Origin: Candidatus Poseidoniaceae archaeon
GTDB taxonomy: Archaea > Thermoplasmatota > Poseidoniia > Poseidoniales > Poseidoniaceae
DNA: 64,000 nt
NCBI GenBank assembly: GCA_030747695.1
Contig: JASLKG010000006.1
Span: forward strand, 1-64,000
Reading direction: 5' to 3'
Shown: one piece after another, positions 1-10,290 of the stretch
Layout of the letters: the number at the start of each line of letters is the position of its first letter
Position numbering within the stretch: position 1 is the first letter of the stretch
The notes under the pieces: model-generated
Database searches by the model: none
What the model was told of the DNA's origin: nothing
What the model saw: only the letters and a program-made list of their open reading frames with translations
Translations under genes and position numbers: made by a program

Positions 1-451
1 TTTTGCTAAGGATAGTACAGTTGGTTCTTATTGTGGAAATGAAAATGCTTCTGAAAATGAGGAGTGGTGTTTAGAGATGGATCAATACGTTGCTCTTCCT
101 GCTTTCGGACAAGCCCCTAGCCACCCAGTAATGTATAATCCAGATGTATTAGACATGCAAACAAGGACTGCTATTTTGAATGCTTTAATGGACTTGAATA
201 ATGAAATGTATGTTGAAAATTATTCAGTAATGGGTGAAACTTACACCGGTTGTTATGATATTACAACTCATCAAATAGATTCGGATTCTGCAAAGAATAC
301 TTGTGGTAGTGAAATTTTAACTAATGTCCTAAACACTCCAGGACTGGTTAGGGTAAATACTCAAGAGCATTTGGGAAGTTACTCTGCTTTGATTTCTAAT
401 GTTCCAGGAATTGCTGCCTATTATGACGACAAATTCGATATCACTTCTTGA
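1..451 (+). CDS. C-terminal part of a phosphonate/phosphite-type ABC transporter substrate-binding protein (PhnD-like); frame is open to the left window edge
   Basis: ORF 77-451 is open upstream in the same frame to base 2; directly followed by PhnC-like ATPase and PhnE-like permease genes. Confidence 0.6.
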   Translation, partial: FAKDSTVGSYCGNENASENEEWCLEMDQYVALPAFGQAPSHPVMYNPDVLDMQTRTAILNALMDLNNEMYVENYSVMGETYTGCYDITTHQIDSDSAKNTCGSEILTNVLNTPGLVRVNTQEHLGSYSALISNVPGIAAYYDDKFDITS

Positions 452-551
452 TTTGATTTTGTTATTGGATTGTTTTAGAGGTTTATCTGATAAAATCAAA
501 ATAGGGAGAGGTGATGGTTTAATTGTTGAGTAGGTAATACAGCATTCAGGG

Positions 552-1262
552 GTGGGTATTTTGGATGATGGATGTGTGATTTCTCTTGATAATGTGTCGA
601 TTGGATATCAAAAAAATAAACCCTTAATTGAAGGTTTAAATCTACGAGTTAATTCTGGTGAAATTATTGCAATTGTAGGCCCCTCTGGAATTGGGAAGAC
701 TACGTTATTGCGAACTATTGCTGGATTAGTCCCTCCTTTGAAGGGTGGTTTGAAAGTTTGTAGCCAAACGAACCCCGCAAGTCCTCCGCGGGGTGAGTTG
801 GGTTACATTCCTCAACGGCTGGGTTTGGTAAGACACGCTAGTGTGCATCACAATGTGATGTTGGGTGCTTTAGCTGGACACTGTTCTCCTTGGTTACCAT
901 TCTCTTTTGATGCTAGAAAATCCGCTCATAAAGCAATACAAAAGATGGGTTTGGAAGAAAAAAGGCGATCGCTTGTTCGCCGGCTTTCTGGTGGCCAACA
1001 ACGCCGTGTTGCTACTGCAAGGACTCTTGCGCAAAAACCATCTCTAATTCTGGCCGATGAATTTCTTGGAGAATTAGATGAAGAGACTATGCTCATTGTA
1101 ATGGATGCTGTAATTTCTTATGTTGATGAAAAAAATGCTGCTCTGCTTGTTGTTGAGCATGATATCCAAAGGGCTCGGAAAATGGCTGATAGATTACTAT
1201 TGATGAAAAATGGTAAACTTGTGCCATATGTTGAATCTTTAGAACCTGTGGAGGAAGAATAA
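552..1262 (+). CDS. phnC: ABC transporter ATP-binding protein, PhnC-like
   Basis: Walker A GPSGIGKTT, signature LSGGQQRR, Walker B LILADE; GTG start; overlaps the permease gene by 1 nt. Confidence 0.85.
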   Translation: MGILDDGCVISLDNVSIGYQKNKPLIEGLNLRVNSGEIIAIVGPSGIGKTTLLRTIAGLVPPLKGGLKVCSQTNPASPPRGELGYIPQRLGLVRHASVHHNVMLGALAGHCSPWLPFSFDARKSAHKAIQKMGLEEKRRSLVRRLSGGQQRRVATARTLAQKPSLILADEFLGELDEETMLIVMDAVISYVDEKNAALLVVEHDIQRARKMADRLLLMKNGKLVPYVESLEPVEEE

Positions 1263-2200
1263 TGAAGGGCGAAAATGATGATTCTTTTTCAATGAGGGAT
1301 TTTGTAACTGGCGCCTGGTTTTCTTCGCGGTGGGCCTTATTTTTTGTAAGTCTAATATTGCTGTCAATAATTATTGCAAACAGTATGGTAGATGATTGGG
1401 GGCGCTTAGAAAATGGAGGTAGTAATCTAATCATATTTATTGAAGAGTCTCTTTGGCCTCCTGATTGGAGTGTTTTGGAGCCTCAAGATTACCCTGTTTG
1501 CTTAGCTGCTCCGGGTTTTAGTTTTACTTGTTCTACTGCATGGATTGGTTTAATTGAAACTCTAAAGATTGCATTTGTTTCGACCGTCCTTGGAATGATT
1601 ATCTCATTACCAATTTCACTATTTGCTGCTAGAAATTTAAATTCGCCTTGGGTTAGTTACCCTGCTAGGTTTATTCTTGCAGCATCTAGGAGTTTACCTA
1701 GTATTATTTGGGCGATTTTCTTTGTGATTTTAGTAGGTTTGGGGCCTCTTTCTGGAATTCTCGCAATGACTGTTTACACAGTAGGGTATCTAGGTAAATT
1801 ACAATATGAGGCTATTGAAGGAATTTCTCGCTCCCCTCTTGATGCTTCAAGGGCGATGGGGCATAGTTGGATTGAGAGGTCTTTTGGTGTGGTTTTACCA
1901 GAGGCTGCAAATGGCCTAATTTCTCAAGCCATTTTCATGTTTGAATATAACTTTAGACATGGTACAGTTATTGGTATTGTAGGCGCTGGGGGAATTGGAT
2001 ATTACATCAATTTGTATCTAAAATTCTTGCAATACGATAAAGTGATTGCTTACCTTATCATCATTTTTATTGTTGTACTTTTATTAGATTTTATTTCAAT
2101 CAAAGCGAGATCGTATTTCACTGAAGAGAACGATGTAAATGAAAGAGGATGGCTCGGATTTATTTCTCGGATTACTGCACTAAAAAAATCTCCCAAATAG
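1262..2200 (+). CDS. phnE: ABC transporter permease, PhnE-like
   Basis: Multiple TM segments; EAA-loop-like EGISRSPLDASRAMGHSWIERSFGVVLPEA; operonic with PhnC-like ATPase. Confidence 0.8.
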   Translation: MKGENDDSFSMRDFVTGAWFSSRWALFFVSLILLSIIIANSMVDDWGRLENGGSNLIIFIEESLWPPDWSVLEPQDYPVCLAAPGFSFTCSTAWIGLIETLKIAFVSTVLGMIISLPISLFAARNLNSPWVSYPARFILAASRSLPSIIWAIFFVILVGLGPLSGILAMTVYTVGYLGKLQYEAIEGISRSPLDASRAMGHSWIERSFGVVLPEAANGLISQAIFMFEYNFRHGTVIGIVGAGGIGYYINLYLKFLQYDKVIAYLIIIFIVVLLLDFISIKARSYFTEENDVNERGWLGFISRITALKKSPK

Positions 2201-2247
2201 ATAGGGGGGTGTTTTGTAGATGTTTTTCTTATTCGCTGATTTGGAAA

Positions 2248-2331
2248 TGCAGAGGGCAGGATTTGAACCTGCGAACCGTTGAGGACTGGGACCTCATCCC
2301 AGCGCCGTTGACCAAGCTTGGCGACCCCTGC
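2248..2331 (-). tRNA. tRNA-Leu (anticodon GAG)
   Basis: Reverse complement GCAGGGGTCGCCAAGCTTGGTCAACGGCGCTGGGATGAGGTCCCAGTCCTCAACGGTTCGCAGGTTCAAATCCTGCCCTCTGCA: 7-bp acceptor, long variable arm, anticodon loop ATGAGGT, T-loop TTCAAAT; CCA not encoded. Confidence 0.93.
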
Positions 2332-2407
2332 AGCAACTTTGCCAATTTATGCGCGTATATCAAAACGTTTGATGGATATTTATTATAGGAAACAAGATAA
2401 TGGCCTT

Positions 2408-2629
2408 ATGATGTTTGGAAACATTTTGAAGGTGGTTCGTATGTATCCTTATCACAACAAGATAAAACAACGAATTAGAAATAATGAGCTTGTTGGATTT
2501 GAATATGTTGAGCGATATAAGAATATTAGTCCGTGTCTTTTATTATATTTTGAAACGGAACCAAAAATAAGGCCGATTAGAGAATACAGATTTGAAGAGT
2601 ATGCGTCTTTGTTAATTTCATATCAGTGA
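2408..2629 (+). CDS. Small hypothetical protein (73 aa)
   Basis: ORF with protein-like composition starting at ATG 2408; the longer listed ORF overlaps the tRNA. Confidence 0.45.
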   Translation: MMFGNILKVVRMYPYHNKIKQRIRNNELVGFEYVERYKNISPCLLLYFETEPKIRPIREYRFEEYASLLISYQ

Positions 2630-2643
2630 GAGTGATCAATAAT

Positions 2644-3477
2644 TTAATAGAAAATTGAACAACAAGTTGGGGATGCGTCTGCTGCTCTAATTTGGCTCAT
2701 ATCAAGTACAATTGTTTCAAAACCTCTAGATTCTAAAGTTGATTTAACAGTAGGGTAGCCTTCTGCAATGATTACTTTATTCCCTGGAAGGCCGATTGTA
2801 TTGCAACCATATACTTCTCCTTCTGGCATCATAATCACTTCGCATCCATCAGGAAGATCTCCAAATGATTCCGAAGTCAAATATCCTTCAGGAGCAAGGA
2901 TTATTTCATCAGAAGGTGTTGAAGAAATACTTGTTAGATGTAATGCGTGGTTTGGTATGTCCACCACTCTTAATTCGTGGCCAAGATGTTCGATCAAACT
3001 TCTAAGTTCATTAATTCCTGAATCGTTAGTCCTAGTAGATCTACCTACAAAGAAGAGGTTTCCGAGTCTCAAAATATCCCCCCCATCCATCATTGCTGGC
3101 AATTCCATTTTGCAGATATGATGTCCGTGTAGTGCTTTAGAAAGGAATTCTGCGATTGGGGGTTGTTCTCCTCTACGAGATTCGTGCCCTGCTACTGGGA
3201 GAAGTACGTGGCCGTCTATTACTACGGCTTGATCTTCAACAAACACACAATCTGGATGGTTGTTGTCTGCATCCATTATTGTTACTTCAACCCCATTCGA
3301 GGTTAATGCTTCAATGTAAGCTGCGTGTTGACTTCTAGCTGCGCCTATATCTGTTGGGCCCGTACCAAAATAATTAGCCATTGCATTTGAATAAGAATCT
3401 GGTATATTTCTTACAAGCGCTCGCGATTTTTGGTCGAGGCGAACGGTTGCCATCATTGATTCGGGCCGATGGTTCAT
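2644..3477 (-). CDS. Dimethylargininase / arginine deiminase-superfamily amidinotransferase (DDAH-like)
   Basis: Motifs VFVEDQAVV, MDGGDILRLG, HLTSI, C-terminal ADASPTCCSI with catalytic Cys. Confidence 0.85.
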   Translation of the reverse strand: MNHRPESMMATVRLDQKSRALVRNIPDSYSNAMANYFGTGPTDIGAARSQHAAYIEALTSNGVEVTIMDADNNHPDCVFVEDQAVVIDGHVLLPVAGHESRRGEQPPIAEFLSKALHGHHICKMELPAMMDGGDILRLGNLFFVGRSTRTNDSGINELRSLIEHLGHELRVVDIPNHALHLTSISSTPSDEIILAPEGYLTSESFGDLPDGCEVIMMPEGEVYGCNTIGLPGNKVIIAEGYPTVKSTLESRGFETIVLDMSQIRAADASPTCCSIFY

Positions 3478-3553
3478 GTATAATGGTTATCCTCTATGTG
3501 GAAAACACATTCCATACAACGGTAATGGTAATTGAACCATATCATTCAACAAT

Positions 3554-5161
3554 ATGATAGTTGTCGGCAGTGCCATGGGTGCCTTGCGTGCTGTATTAAT
3601 AGCCATGGTAATGTGTCTTGGTTCCTTGTCGGGATGCTTTGGTGAAAGTGACAGTTTAGATGCCCCTAAGGCTAACGATTTGGAGGTTTCACCAACAATT
3701 ATTCCTGGTGGAGAATGGACTACTATCGAGTTGAATGCTAAAGAAGACTTGAGTGTATTCATCCCATACTTCCTTCAAGATCCTGGTTCTATGAGGGCGC
3801 AAAATGGCACTGTTTTAGATATCAAGGCTGGGAAAGGAGTAAGTGTGAATATTTTATTCCCTCCAAGAAATACTGATGTTGTTTTATTGGTTGGAGAATA
3901 TGGTCGTGAAAATTGGCCTATACGAGCGGCTGATGAGTCTTGGTATGCATGGTCTTCGGATATGTCAAACGGAGGTGCCGTCACCACTACTTCGAATGAA
4001 GATAATGGGACATGGCAATGGTTAATTCCTCACAGCGATAGTGGTGGTGATGTTTCAATAAAGATGTTGAAAACTATTAGGGCACAACGATCTGACCTAA
4101 CTGTTGAAAACGGAGTTGGGGCATCTGCCGGCTGGGTTGATGGTAGATCGGTTTATGAGTGGGTTGAATTCATCACAGATGAAACTCCAGACCCTTTAGA
4201 TCCTGCTGATGGTGCTGTTGGATATTTGGATAGGTGGATTGGTAATGGCAACCCTGCATACGAAGATGCAATAACTTATTTTGAAGGGGTAATGAGTGGT
4301 TATGGGTTAAGAACTGAGGTGCATCGATTTCAAAGTGGGACTCTGTGGGCTGCTAATATTTGTGGCTACAAAGATGGGACGATGTTTCCTGATGAATGGT
4401 TAGTATTTGGTGGGCATTTTGATATTGCTCCTTACGCGACCCCGACTTCTTTACTTCCTGGGCTTGAACAAACTGGGTATGGAACTAGAACCGGGGCTTA
4501 TGATAACACGGCCGGTTCTTCGATGGTCCTCACTACTGCTGGTGCTTTAGCAAATTTTGATGCTAGACGGACAATGGTTTTCTGCCTATGGTCAAGTGAA
4601 GAAGAGGGGCTTTGGGGGTCTTCGGCCTTTGCTAATGATTTACCTCCTGGGGTTACGGTTTCGAATTACTTGAATCTTGATATGGCGGGGATAAATTATC
4701 CTGGTAATTATGCTCTATCTGTCTATCTTGGGCCCGATGGTACTGGTGACGTTATTGATCAGCCAGGAATGTATCATATGGCTGAATGGATTGGATCTGA
4801 TGCTCTAGACCTTGCCTACCAAATAGAACGGGGGAGGGAGGAATGGGCTGCTGTTGGTGAAGATCCACTTTGGCAAGTTCAGTATGAAGATATGGTGGCG
4901 ATTTATGAATCCCCTACGGCAAGGAGTGATCATGACCCATTCCAACAAATTGGTGTGGCAACACTTGGATGGAATGGTGTTGTAGATGGGTATCCTTGTT
5001 ATCACAAAACTTGTGATAAATTGTCGGAAATGGAAGGATATATGGCTACAGATAATGCTACAGGTGAGGCAAATTTAGTCCATTCTTGGGATATTGTAAC
5101 TTGGTGGGCTGTATATGCGTTTTTGCATATGGACCAAAATCCCGTCCCAAATGAATTGTGA
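3554..5161 (+). CDS. Secreted lipoprotein, M28-family metallopeptidase
   Basis: Signal peptide with lipobox LSGC; GGHFDIA, GAYDNTAGSS, SSEEEGLWGS, NLDMAG, RSDHDPF. Confidence 0.88.
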   Translation: MIVVGSAMGALRAVLIAMVMCLGSLSGCFGESDSLDAPKANDLEVSPTIIPGGEWTTIELNAKEDLSVFIPYFLQDPGSMRAQNGTVLDIKAGKGVSVNILFPPRNTDVVLLVGEYGRENWPIRAADESWYAWSSDMSNGGAVTTTSNEDNGTWQWLIPHSDSGGDVSIKMLKTIRAQRSDLTVENGVGASAGWVDGRSVYEWVEFITDETPDPLDPADGAVGYLDRWIGNGNPAYEDAITYFEGVMSGYGLRTEVHRFQSGTLWAANICGYKDGTMFPDEWLVFGGHFDIAPYATPTSLLPGLEQTGYGTRTGAYDNTAGSSMVLTTAGALANFDARRTMVFCLWSSEEEGLWGSSAFANDLPPGVTVSNYLNLDMAGINYPGNYALSVYLGPDGTGDVIDQPGMYHMAEWIGSDALDLAYQIERGREEWAAVGEDPLWQVQYEDMVAIYESPTARSDHDPFQQIGVATLGWNGVVDGYPCYHKTCDKLSEMEGYMATDNATGEANLVHSWDIVTWWAVYAFLHMDQNPVPNEL

Positions 5162-5377
5162 TTATCCTTCAATTATTGGCGTCTTGTCTTCTGTTTCTAT
5201 TTTCACCATTTTTGCCCAGAGGTAAGATATTCTTCTTGGGTGTTGCTTGTACACAAGTAGTGCGGTTTCCACCATATTTCTCAATAATAATATCTACCTG
5301 TTCCCTATTGAAACCTTCTATTTCTTGTCTATACTAATAATCGTAGCATTGAGAAGGGGTTGCGGTTACGGGTCATT

Positions 5378-7102
5378 ATGCAGCGGCCGATAATTGCGAG
5401 TCTCCTCGTCCTGTTATTCTGTCTAGCTCCAATTAGTGGCTGCATTGGTAATGATAACGGGGATTCACTTATGTTAGACGATGTTACTATCACACCCAAT
5501 ATACTCTCCGGGGGCGTATTTCAAGGTATGACTATACAAGCAGATGTTGATTTATCGGCTTTCATTCCTTATCTTATTCTAAATCAAGAAACTGGTTTTG
5601 TACAAAATTCAACTATTGTGGATATTAAGGCTGGGAATTCTATTTTGCTAAACGTTCTAGCCCCTCCTAGAACGGATACTGCTGTGGTTTTAGTGGGTGA
5701 TTTTGGCCGTGATAATTGGCCGATTAGAAATTTGGAGGAGTCGTGGAAAACGTGGTATGAAAGAGGAGGATTCGAAAAAAATGACAACCAGGGGATTTCA
5801 AGAGTTTCCAATTCGACACTAGATACTATTGAGGCGTCAAACGAGAATGGCGGGGCCGTTATTGCTGTTAATATTCCAATTGAAAGAGGGATGGCTGCAG
5901 CATATTCTGAGGCAGATGGTGGAAGACATTCTACAGGAATTGTAAATGGTAGAACTACCTATAATTATCTCTCCATGTTCACTGATCAAACATTAGATCC
6001 TACTGATTTATCCGATGGTGCTGTTGGATATCTTGACAGGTGGGCTGGGCAGGGGAATCCTGCGTATGAGGATGGGGCGATGTTCATTATCCAAACGCTC
6101 GAAAGTTTCGGGTTAGAAGTAATGACTCATCGTTTTGAATTTACTGATATTTTTGGTAAGCAAAACCCCGAGGCTTACAATATCTGTGGGTATCGTTGGG
6201 GAGAAGTTGATGCTGATAAATGGATGGTTTTTGGGGCTCATTTTGATGTTGCCCCCCCTGTAAATGCTATACTTCTAGATCCCCATATCACTGGTAGTAG
6301 AACTTACGGAACACGTGTTGGTGCATACGATAATACTGCGGGAACAAGTATGGTGATGACTGTAGCTGAATCAATGGCTGGTTACAAAACCCGGAATACA
6401 ATGGTATTCTGTCTTTGGTCTGGTGAAGAAGGAGGTAAAAGAGGAAGTGATTATTGGACTGACTACTGGGTTAAAGAAGATAATCCGAATGTCGAAGTTA
6501 CCAATTATGTTAATCTCGATATGGCTGGTGTAAATTGGCCGGGCGGCGGCGGCGCACCACACGGTGACCCCGCTACTGCAATTGATCCCGATGGTTACCC
6601 TAAGGATGAGGAAGTTTGGCCAATGCGTGTTTATATTGGTCCAAGTCTAGAGCATGATATTATGAATCAGCCAGGAATGGTTAATCTTGCTTTGTGGATT
6701 GGTTCTGATGCTATTGGGGTCGAGGGGGAAGTGTCGACGTTAATTGGTACTAATTTATCAGCAGATACTTGGAAGGTTGATGATTGGTTGGAAGAAGATA
6801 GGCCTGAGATTATTGTGTATGAAGATACTACTGCTCGTTCTGATCATGCTAGTTTCCAAGATAATCTGGGAACTGTGACGATGGGTTTTGGTGGTTTGGT
6901 TGATGGATATTGGTGTTATCATCAAACCTGTGATACTCTAGAAGAAATGGAAGAATGGATGGATACGACTGGTAAAAATTACGGAGATGAGCAATCGGGA
7001 ACAAGTAATCTCATAGATAGTTTAGATATGATTACGTGGTGGGCTACTTACTCATTCTTCCACCTTGATGAAACGCCTGTAAGAAACGCCTATTTAGATT
7101 AG
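5378..7102 (+). CDS. Secreted lipoprotein, M28-family metallopeptidase (tandem paralog)
   Basis: Lipobox ISGC; GAHFDVA, GAYDNTAGTS, SGEEGGKRGS, NLDMAG, RSDHASF; collinear with the preceding ORF. Confidence 0.88.
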   Translation: MQRPIIASLLVLLFCLAPISGCIGNDNGDSLMLDDVTITPNILSGGVFQGMTIQADVDLSAFIPYLILNQETGFVQNSTIVDIKAGNSILLNVLAPPRTDTAVVLVGDFGRDNWPIRNLEESWKTWYERGGFEKNDNQGISRVSNSTLDTIEASNENGGAVIAVNIPIERGMAAAYSEADGGRHSTGIVNGRTTYNYLSMFTDQTLDPTDLSDGAVGYLDRWAGQGNPAYEDGAMFIIQTLESFGLEVMTHRFEFTDIFGKQNPEAYNICGYRWGEVDADKWMVFGAHFDVAPPVNAILLDPHITGSRTYGTRVGAYDNTAGTSMVMTVAESMAGYKTRNTMVFCLWSGEEGGKRGSDYWTDYWVKEDNPNVEVTNYVNLDMAGVNWPGGGGAPHGDPATAIDPDGYPKDEEVWPMRVYIGPSLEHDIMNQPGMVNLALWIGSDAIGVEGEVSTLIGTNLSADTWKVDDWLEEDRPEIIVYEDTTARSDHASFQDNLGTVTMGFGGLVDGYWCYHQTCDTLEEMEEWMDTTGKNYGDEQSGTSNLIDSLDMITWWATYSFFHLDETPVRNAYLD

Positions 7103-7996
7103 TTCAGCAATTGATATTGCGAGCGACAGTGGACTGAATGCACTTCCTATAAACATTAGATAAATTAAGCCGATAAATACTGCAAATGTTCCAAACCAAA
7201 TTTGTTGGTTCCAATCTATTATTTTCGCACCATCTAAGGGCCCGAATGGTAACATGTTGAATGTTCCCAAAATCAAATTTGCAAATATCCAAAATTCTAC
7301 AACATCAAATAACATTGCTTTGAGATTTAATCCAGAACCCGTAAGATATGCTGAATTTGATGCCGTTTCTGCACTGAATAGCCCTAATAGTAAGCCGCCA
7401 ATTGGTATACCAATAAGAAACAAACTAAGATTTACCAAAGGGCCTGCTATGGCTATGTGTCCGTTTTGTCTTCTAGTAACCATGCCTGCTACCATCACAG
7501 CTCCTGGTGCCATGAAAACTATACCTAAAAATGCAGAAATAATTACTCCAAATTGTAATCCTTTTGGATCCGCTCTAAATTCTGCCCAACAACCATAATG
7601 CTTAGCGACTATTTTGTGGCCTATCTCGTGCAAAATGAATGCTGGGCCAACAGCAAGTAACATTACAGGCATCGATAATAATAGAATTGCTACCCATTGT
7701 GAGAGTGATGTAAATTCGCTTGTGTTGAATAGCCCCCCTACTCTCATTAAGCCTAAAGCAAGGGTGAATGCTGATGTTGCTAAAAATAAATGTCGTATTT
7801 CTTCTTGGCTAAAATGCCAAATTTTACCCTGGTGGTGTTCTATTGCTTTTCTTCCCCTTACTCCGAAAAAACCCCCTCCTGTATCAAAATGAATTGTTCC
7901 GTCTTTTGTCACATTGGCATGGACTCGGTGTATTCTAGGTTGGGTTTGGGGGAAGAGGTCGTCTTCCAGCATATCGGCGCGTGGGTCTCTCGCCAT
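7094..7996 (-). CDS. M50-family site-2-protease-like membrane metallopeptidase
   Basis: HEIGHK zinc motif, LPFGPLDGAK second motif, multiple TMs; converges with and overlaps the M28 gene by 9 bp. Confidence 0.85.
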   Translation of the reverse strand: MARDPRADMLEDDLFPQTQPRIHRVHANVTKDGTIHFDTGGGFFGVRGRKAIEHHQGKIWHFSQEEIRHLFLATSAFTLALGLMRVGGLFNTSEFTSLSQWVAILLLSMPVMLLAVGPAFILHEIGHKIVAKHYGCWAEFRADPKGLQFGVIISAFLGIVFMAPGAVMVAGMVTRRQNGHIAIAGPLVNLSLFLIGIPIGGLLLGLFSAETASNSAYLTGSGLNLKAMLFDVVEFWIFANLILGTFNMLPFGPLDGAKIIDWNQQIWFGTFAVFIGLIYLMFIGSAFSPLSLAISIAELI

Positions 7997-8122
7997 TATG
8001 TGGGCATTAATAGCGGGGGGTTTTGAAGCCTCGCGTGGAAGGCTTCTAATCCGAATTAGATAACGAGAGTATGTAAGGGCTGCATTAACTGTCTCGTCAA
8101 TTTAATGTTTTGAGGGTTTTAA

Positions 8123-8623
8123 ATGGAAAACAAAGAAGATTTAAAATTTAGAGATGTTGTTTTCCTCTATGGTTTAGGCATACCTCCTGAAAAGATTGCA
8201 AAGGCGAAAAAAATCAGTGTTGATGATGTTAATAAATTGATCAATTCACAACAAGATGTCGTCAAAAAAAATAAAATTAACATTGTTCAAGAAATTGCAA
8301 ATCAAAACCCGTGGAAAGATGAAGTGCCTCCGGATGAAATTTTAGAATTAATGGCTGAGCACTTGGAAGCTGAAGATAGACACGATGGGGCCCGGACTAT
8401 TCCAAGTCGGCCGATTCCTAAAGCTGATCGTTCAGAAAGATTGGGGGAAGATAGAGAAATGGTTGATCGAGTTGAAGGTGTTAAGGCTGCTTCTAGTGCA
8501 CCTAAAGTGCTTAGAGAGGTGGTAGAGGCTGCGACTATAGCTAAACGAAGACGAGACCGGGATGATTGGGAAGAAGTTAGAACGGGTGTTTCTGATTTAT
8601 TGGATGATGATTTAGACTTATAG
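8123..8623 (+). CDS. Hypothetical protein with N-terminal HTH-like segment and charged tail
   Basis: 166-aa ORF; FRDVVFLYGLGIPPEKIAKAKKISVDDVNKLI resembles a helix-turn-helix. Confidence 0.65.
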   Translation: MENKEDLKFRDVVFLYGLGIPPEKIAKAKKISVDDVNKLINSQQDVVKKNKINIVQEIANQNPWKDEVPPDEILELMAEHLEAEDRHDGARTIPSRPIPKADRSERLGEDREMVDRVEGVKAASSAPKVLREVVEAATIAKRRRDRDDWEEVRTGVSDLLDDDLDL

Positions 8624-8688
8624 TTTAATTGATAAGTTAATATTATTAACATTACTTGATAGGAGATTAGATATTATTAGGTGTTTTT

Positions 8689-9423
8689 TTATTCACAGCC
8701 TTCTAAAGTATAACTAACTCTTGTTGTTCCTTTACCTTTGTTCTTTTTTCCAATAAATTTCATTTCCCCTATTTCCCCTAATGCCCTTACATGTGTGCCT
8801 GCACAGGGGCAGAGATCTAGATTATCTCCAATTCTTATTACTCTTAATTGCTTGACCGAGATTGGGAGTAAGTCCATATTTGTTCGATCTGGTGGCATAA
8901 TCGAGTTTATCTCATCTCGTGTCATTATGCAATCTGTAACTTGTAAATTGGTTTCCACATATTCATTTGCTTTATTGAAAATGGTCTCTATCATTTCTTC
9001 GTCGAATTTTATTGGGTTAAAATCTATTCTCGACCTATTAGTGTGTATTTGATTTCCCACCGTCCTAGCTCCGTTATACTCCTCGTAAACAATACCGCTT
9101 ACAAGATGTTGTGCGGTGTGCATACGCATGTGTGCATGTCTTCTTTTCCAATCAATCTCTCCTTGAATTGTTTCGCCAGGAGATAGGCCGTGGTCTTGGC
9201 CAACAATATGTTGTACTTCTGAGCGGCCTCGAACTTCAGTTACTTGCAATTCACCTCCATCCCAAGAAATGGTGCCTGTATCCCAATTCTGCCCTCCTCC
9301 TAGTGGGTAGAAAAGGGTTTGATCTAAAATTACTGAGGTTTCATCCACTGCTGTAACCTTTGCTGAAAAATCTGTAAGGTAACAGGCATCGATGCTTTCC
9401 ATATACAATTTATCGCTCGCCAT
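8689..9423 (-). CDS. Alanyl-tRNA editing protein, AlaX-like
   Basis: HMRMHTAQHLVSG and CPCAGTHVRALGEIG metal-binding motifs of the AlaRS editing domain; no catalytic synthetase core. Confidence 0.88.
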   Translation of the reverse strand: MASDKLYMESIDACYLTDFSAKVTAVDETSVILDQTLFYPLGGGQNWDTGTISWDGGELQVTEVRGRSEVQHIVGQDHGLSPGETIQGEIDWKRRHAHMRMHTAQHLVSGIVYEEYNGARTVGNQIHTNRSRIDFNPIKFDEEMIETIFNKANEYVETNLQVTDCIMTRDEINSIMPPDRTNMDLLPISVKQLRVIRIGDNLDLCPCAGTHVRALGEIGEMKFIGKKNKGKGTTRVSYTLEGCE

Positions 9424-9466
9424 GTAGTACAGATGAAGAAGTTACTGAATTTATTATCTTTGTAAT

Positions 9467-10288
9467 TTATAAATTAGATTTAGCATAATTTACTGCGTTT
9501 TGGAATATCTTCATCCCTTCTCCTAATATTTCTTCTTGAATCTCTTTTCGTGTGTGGTGTGGATGTAAAAAGTTCGCATACGCTGCTTCGGGGTGTGGCA
9601 TTAACCCAAATATTAACCCGGTTGGGTCGCAAATTCCTGCAATATTTCTAATACTGCCATTTGGACAAATAGGAAAGGGTAGATCCTCGTTTGTTATTCC
9701 TTTACCGGGTTCTGTGGAAGGGTCAACATAACGTGTCACAATCTGGTGATTTTTCTCTAAAGTGTCCAAGTCTGTAATTGAAGGCATCACAAACCGGCCC
9801 TCTCCATGCCTTACTGGGCATTCAATTCTTGTGATTCCTTTGGTCCAAATGCACTTACTATTAGGGTCGAAATCCAAAGTAATCCATCTATCCTCATAGC
9901 GTCCACTATTGTTGAGGGTTAGGCTTGCACTTTGTTCAAAGTCAGGTTTTTCTCTACCAGGTAATAAACCTGTTTTTACTAATACTTGAAAGCCGTTACA
10001 AATGCCAATAATCGGTTTTCCTGCAGCGACAAATTCGGAAAGTTGTTTCCTCATTGCAAACCTCATTCGGTTACCTAATAGCCTCCCTGAGCCTAAATGG
10101 TCGCCGAATGAAAAGCCGCCTGGTACTGCAAGTATATGGAATTCAGATAGGTCTCTTTCATTATTTACAAAATTATTCACGTGGACTCTTTCGCTTTGTG
10201 CTCCTGCTAATTCAAACACCGCTGCTGTTTCTCTATCACAATTTATTCCGAAACCGAAAAGAACTGCTACTTTTGGAATATTCACCAT
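9467..10288 (-). CDS. purQ: Phosphoribosylformylglycinamidine synthase glutaminase subunit
   Basis: VLFGFGINCDRETA, GICNGFQVL glutaminase nucleophile, MPHPEAAY; start at MVNIPK, 2 nt after the purL stop. Confidence 0.9.
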   Translation of the reverse strand: MVNIPKVAVLFGFGINCDRETAAVFELAGAQSERVHVNNFVNNERDLSEFHILAVPGGFSFGDHLGSGRLLGNRMRFAMRKQLSEFVAAGKPIIGICNGFQVLVKTGLLPGREKPDFEQSASLTLNNSGRYEDRWITLDFDPNSKCIWTKGITRIECPVRHGEGRFVMPSITDLDTLEKNHQIVTRYVDPSTEPGKGITNEDLPFPICPNGSIRNIAGICDPTGLIFGLMPHPEAAYANFLHPHHTRKEIQEEILGEGMKIFQNAVNYAKSNL

Positions 10289-10290
10289 TA

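Noticed and set aside
1093-1434. 113-aa minus-strand ORF
   Set aside because: Antisense to phnC/phnE; no protein-like motif.
2149-2388. 79-aa plus-strand ORF containing GQDLNLRTVEDWDL
   Set aside because: Runs through the antisense of tRNA-Leu; spurious.
7254-7892. Plus-strand ORFs of 114 and 92 aa
   Set aside because: Antisense to the M50 peptidase gene, which has catalytic motifs.
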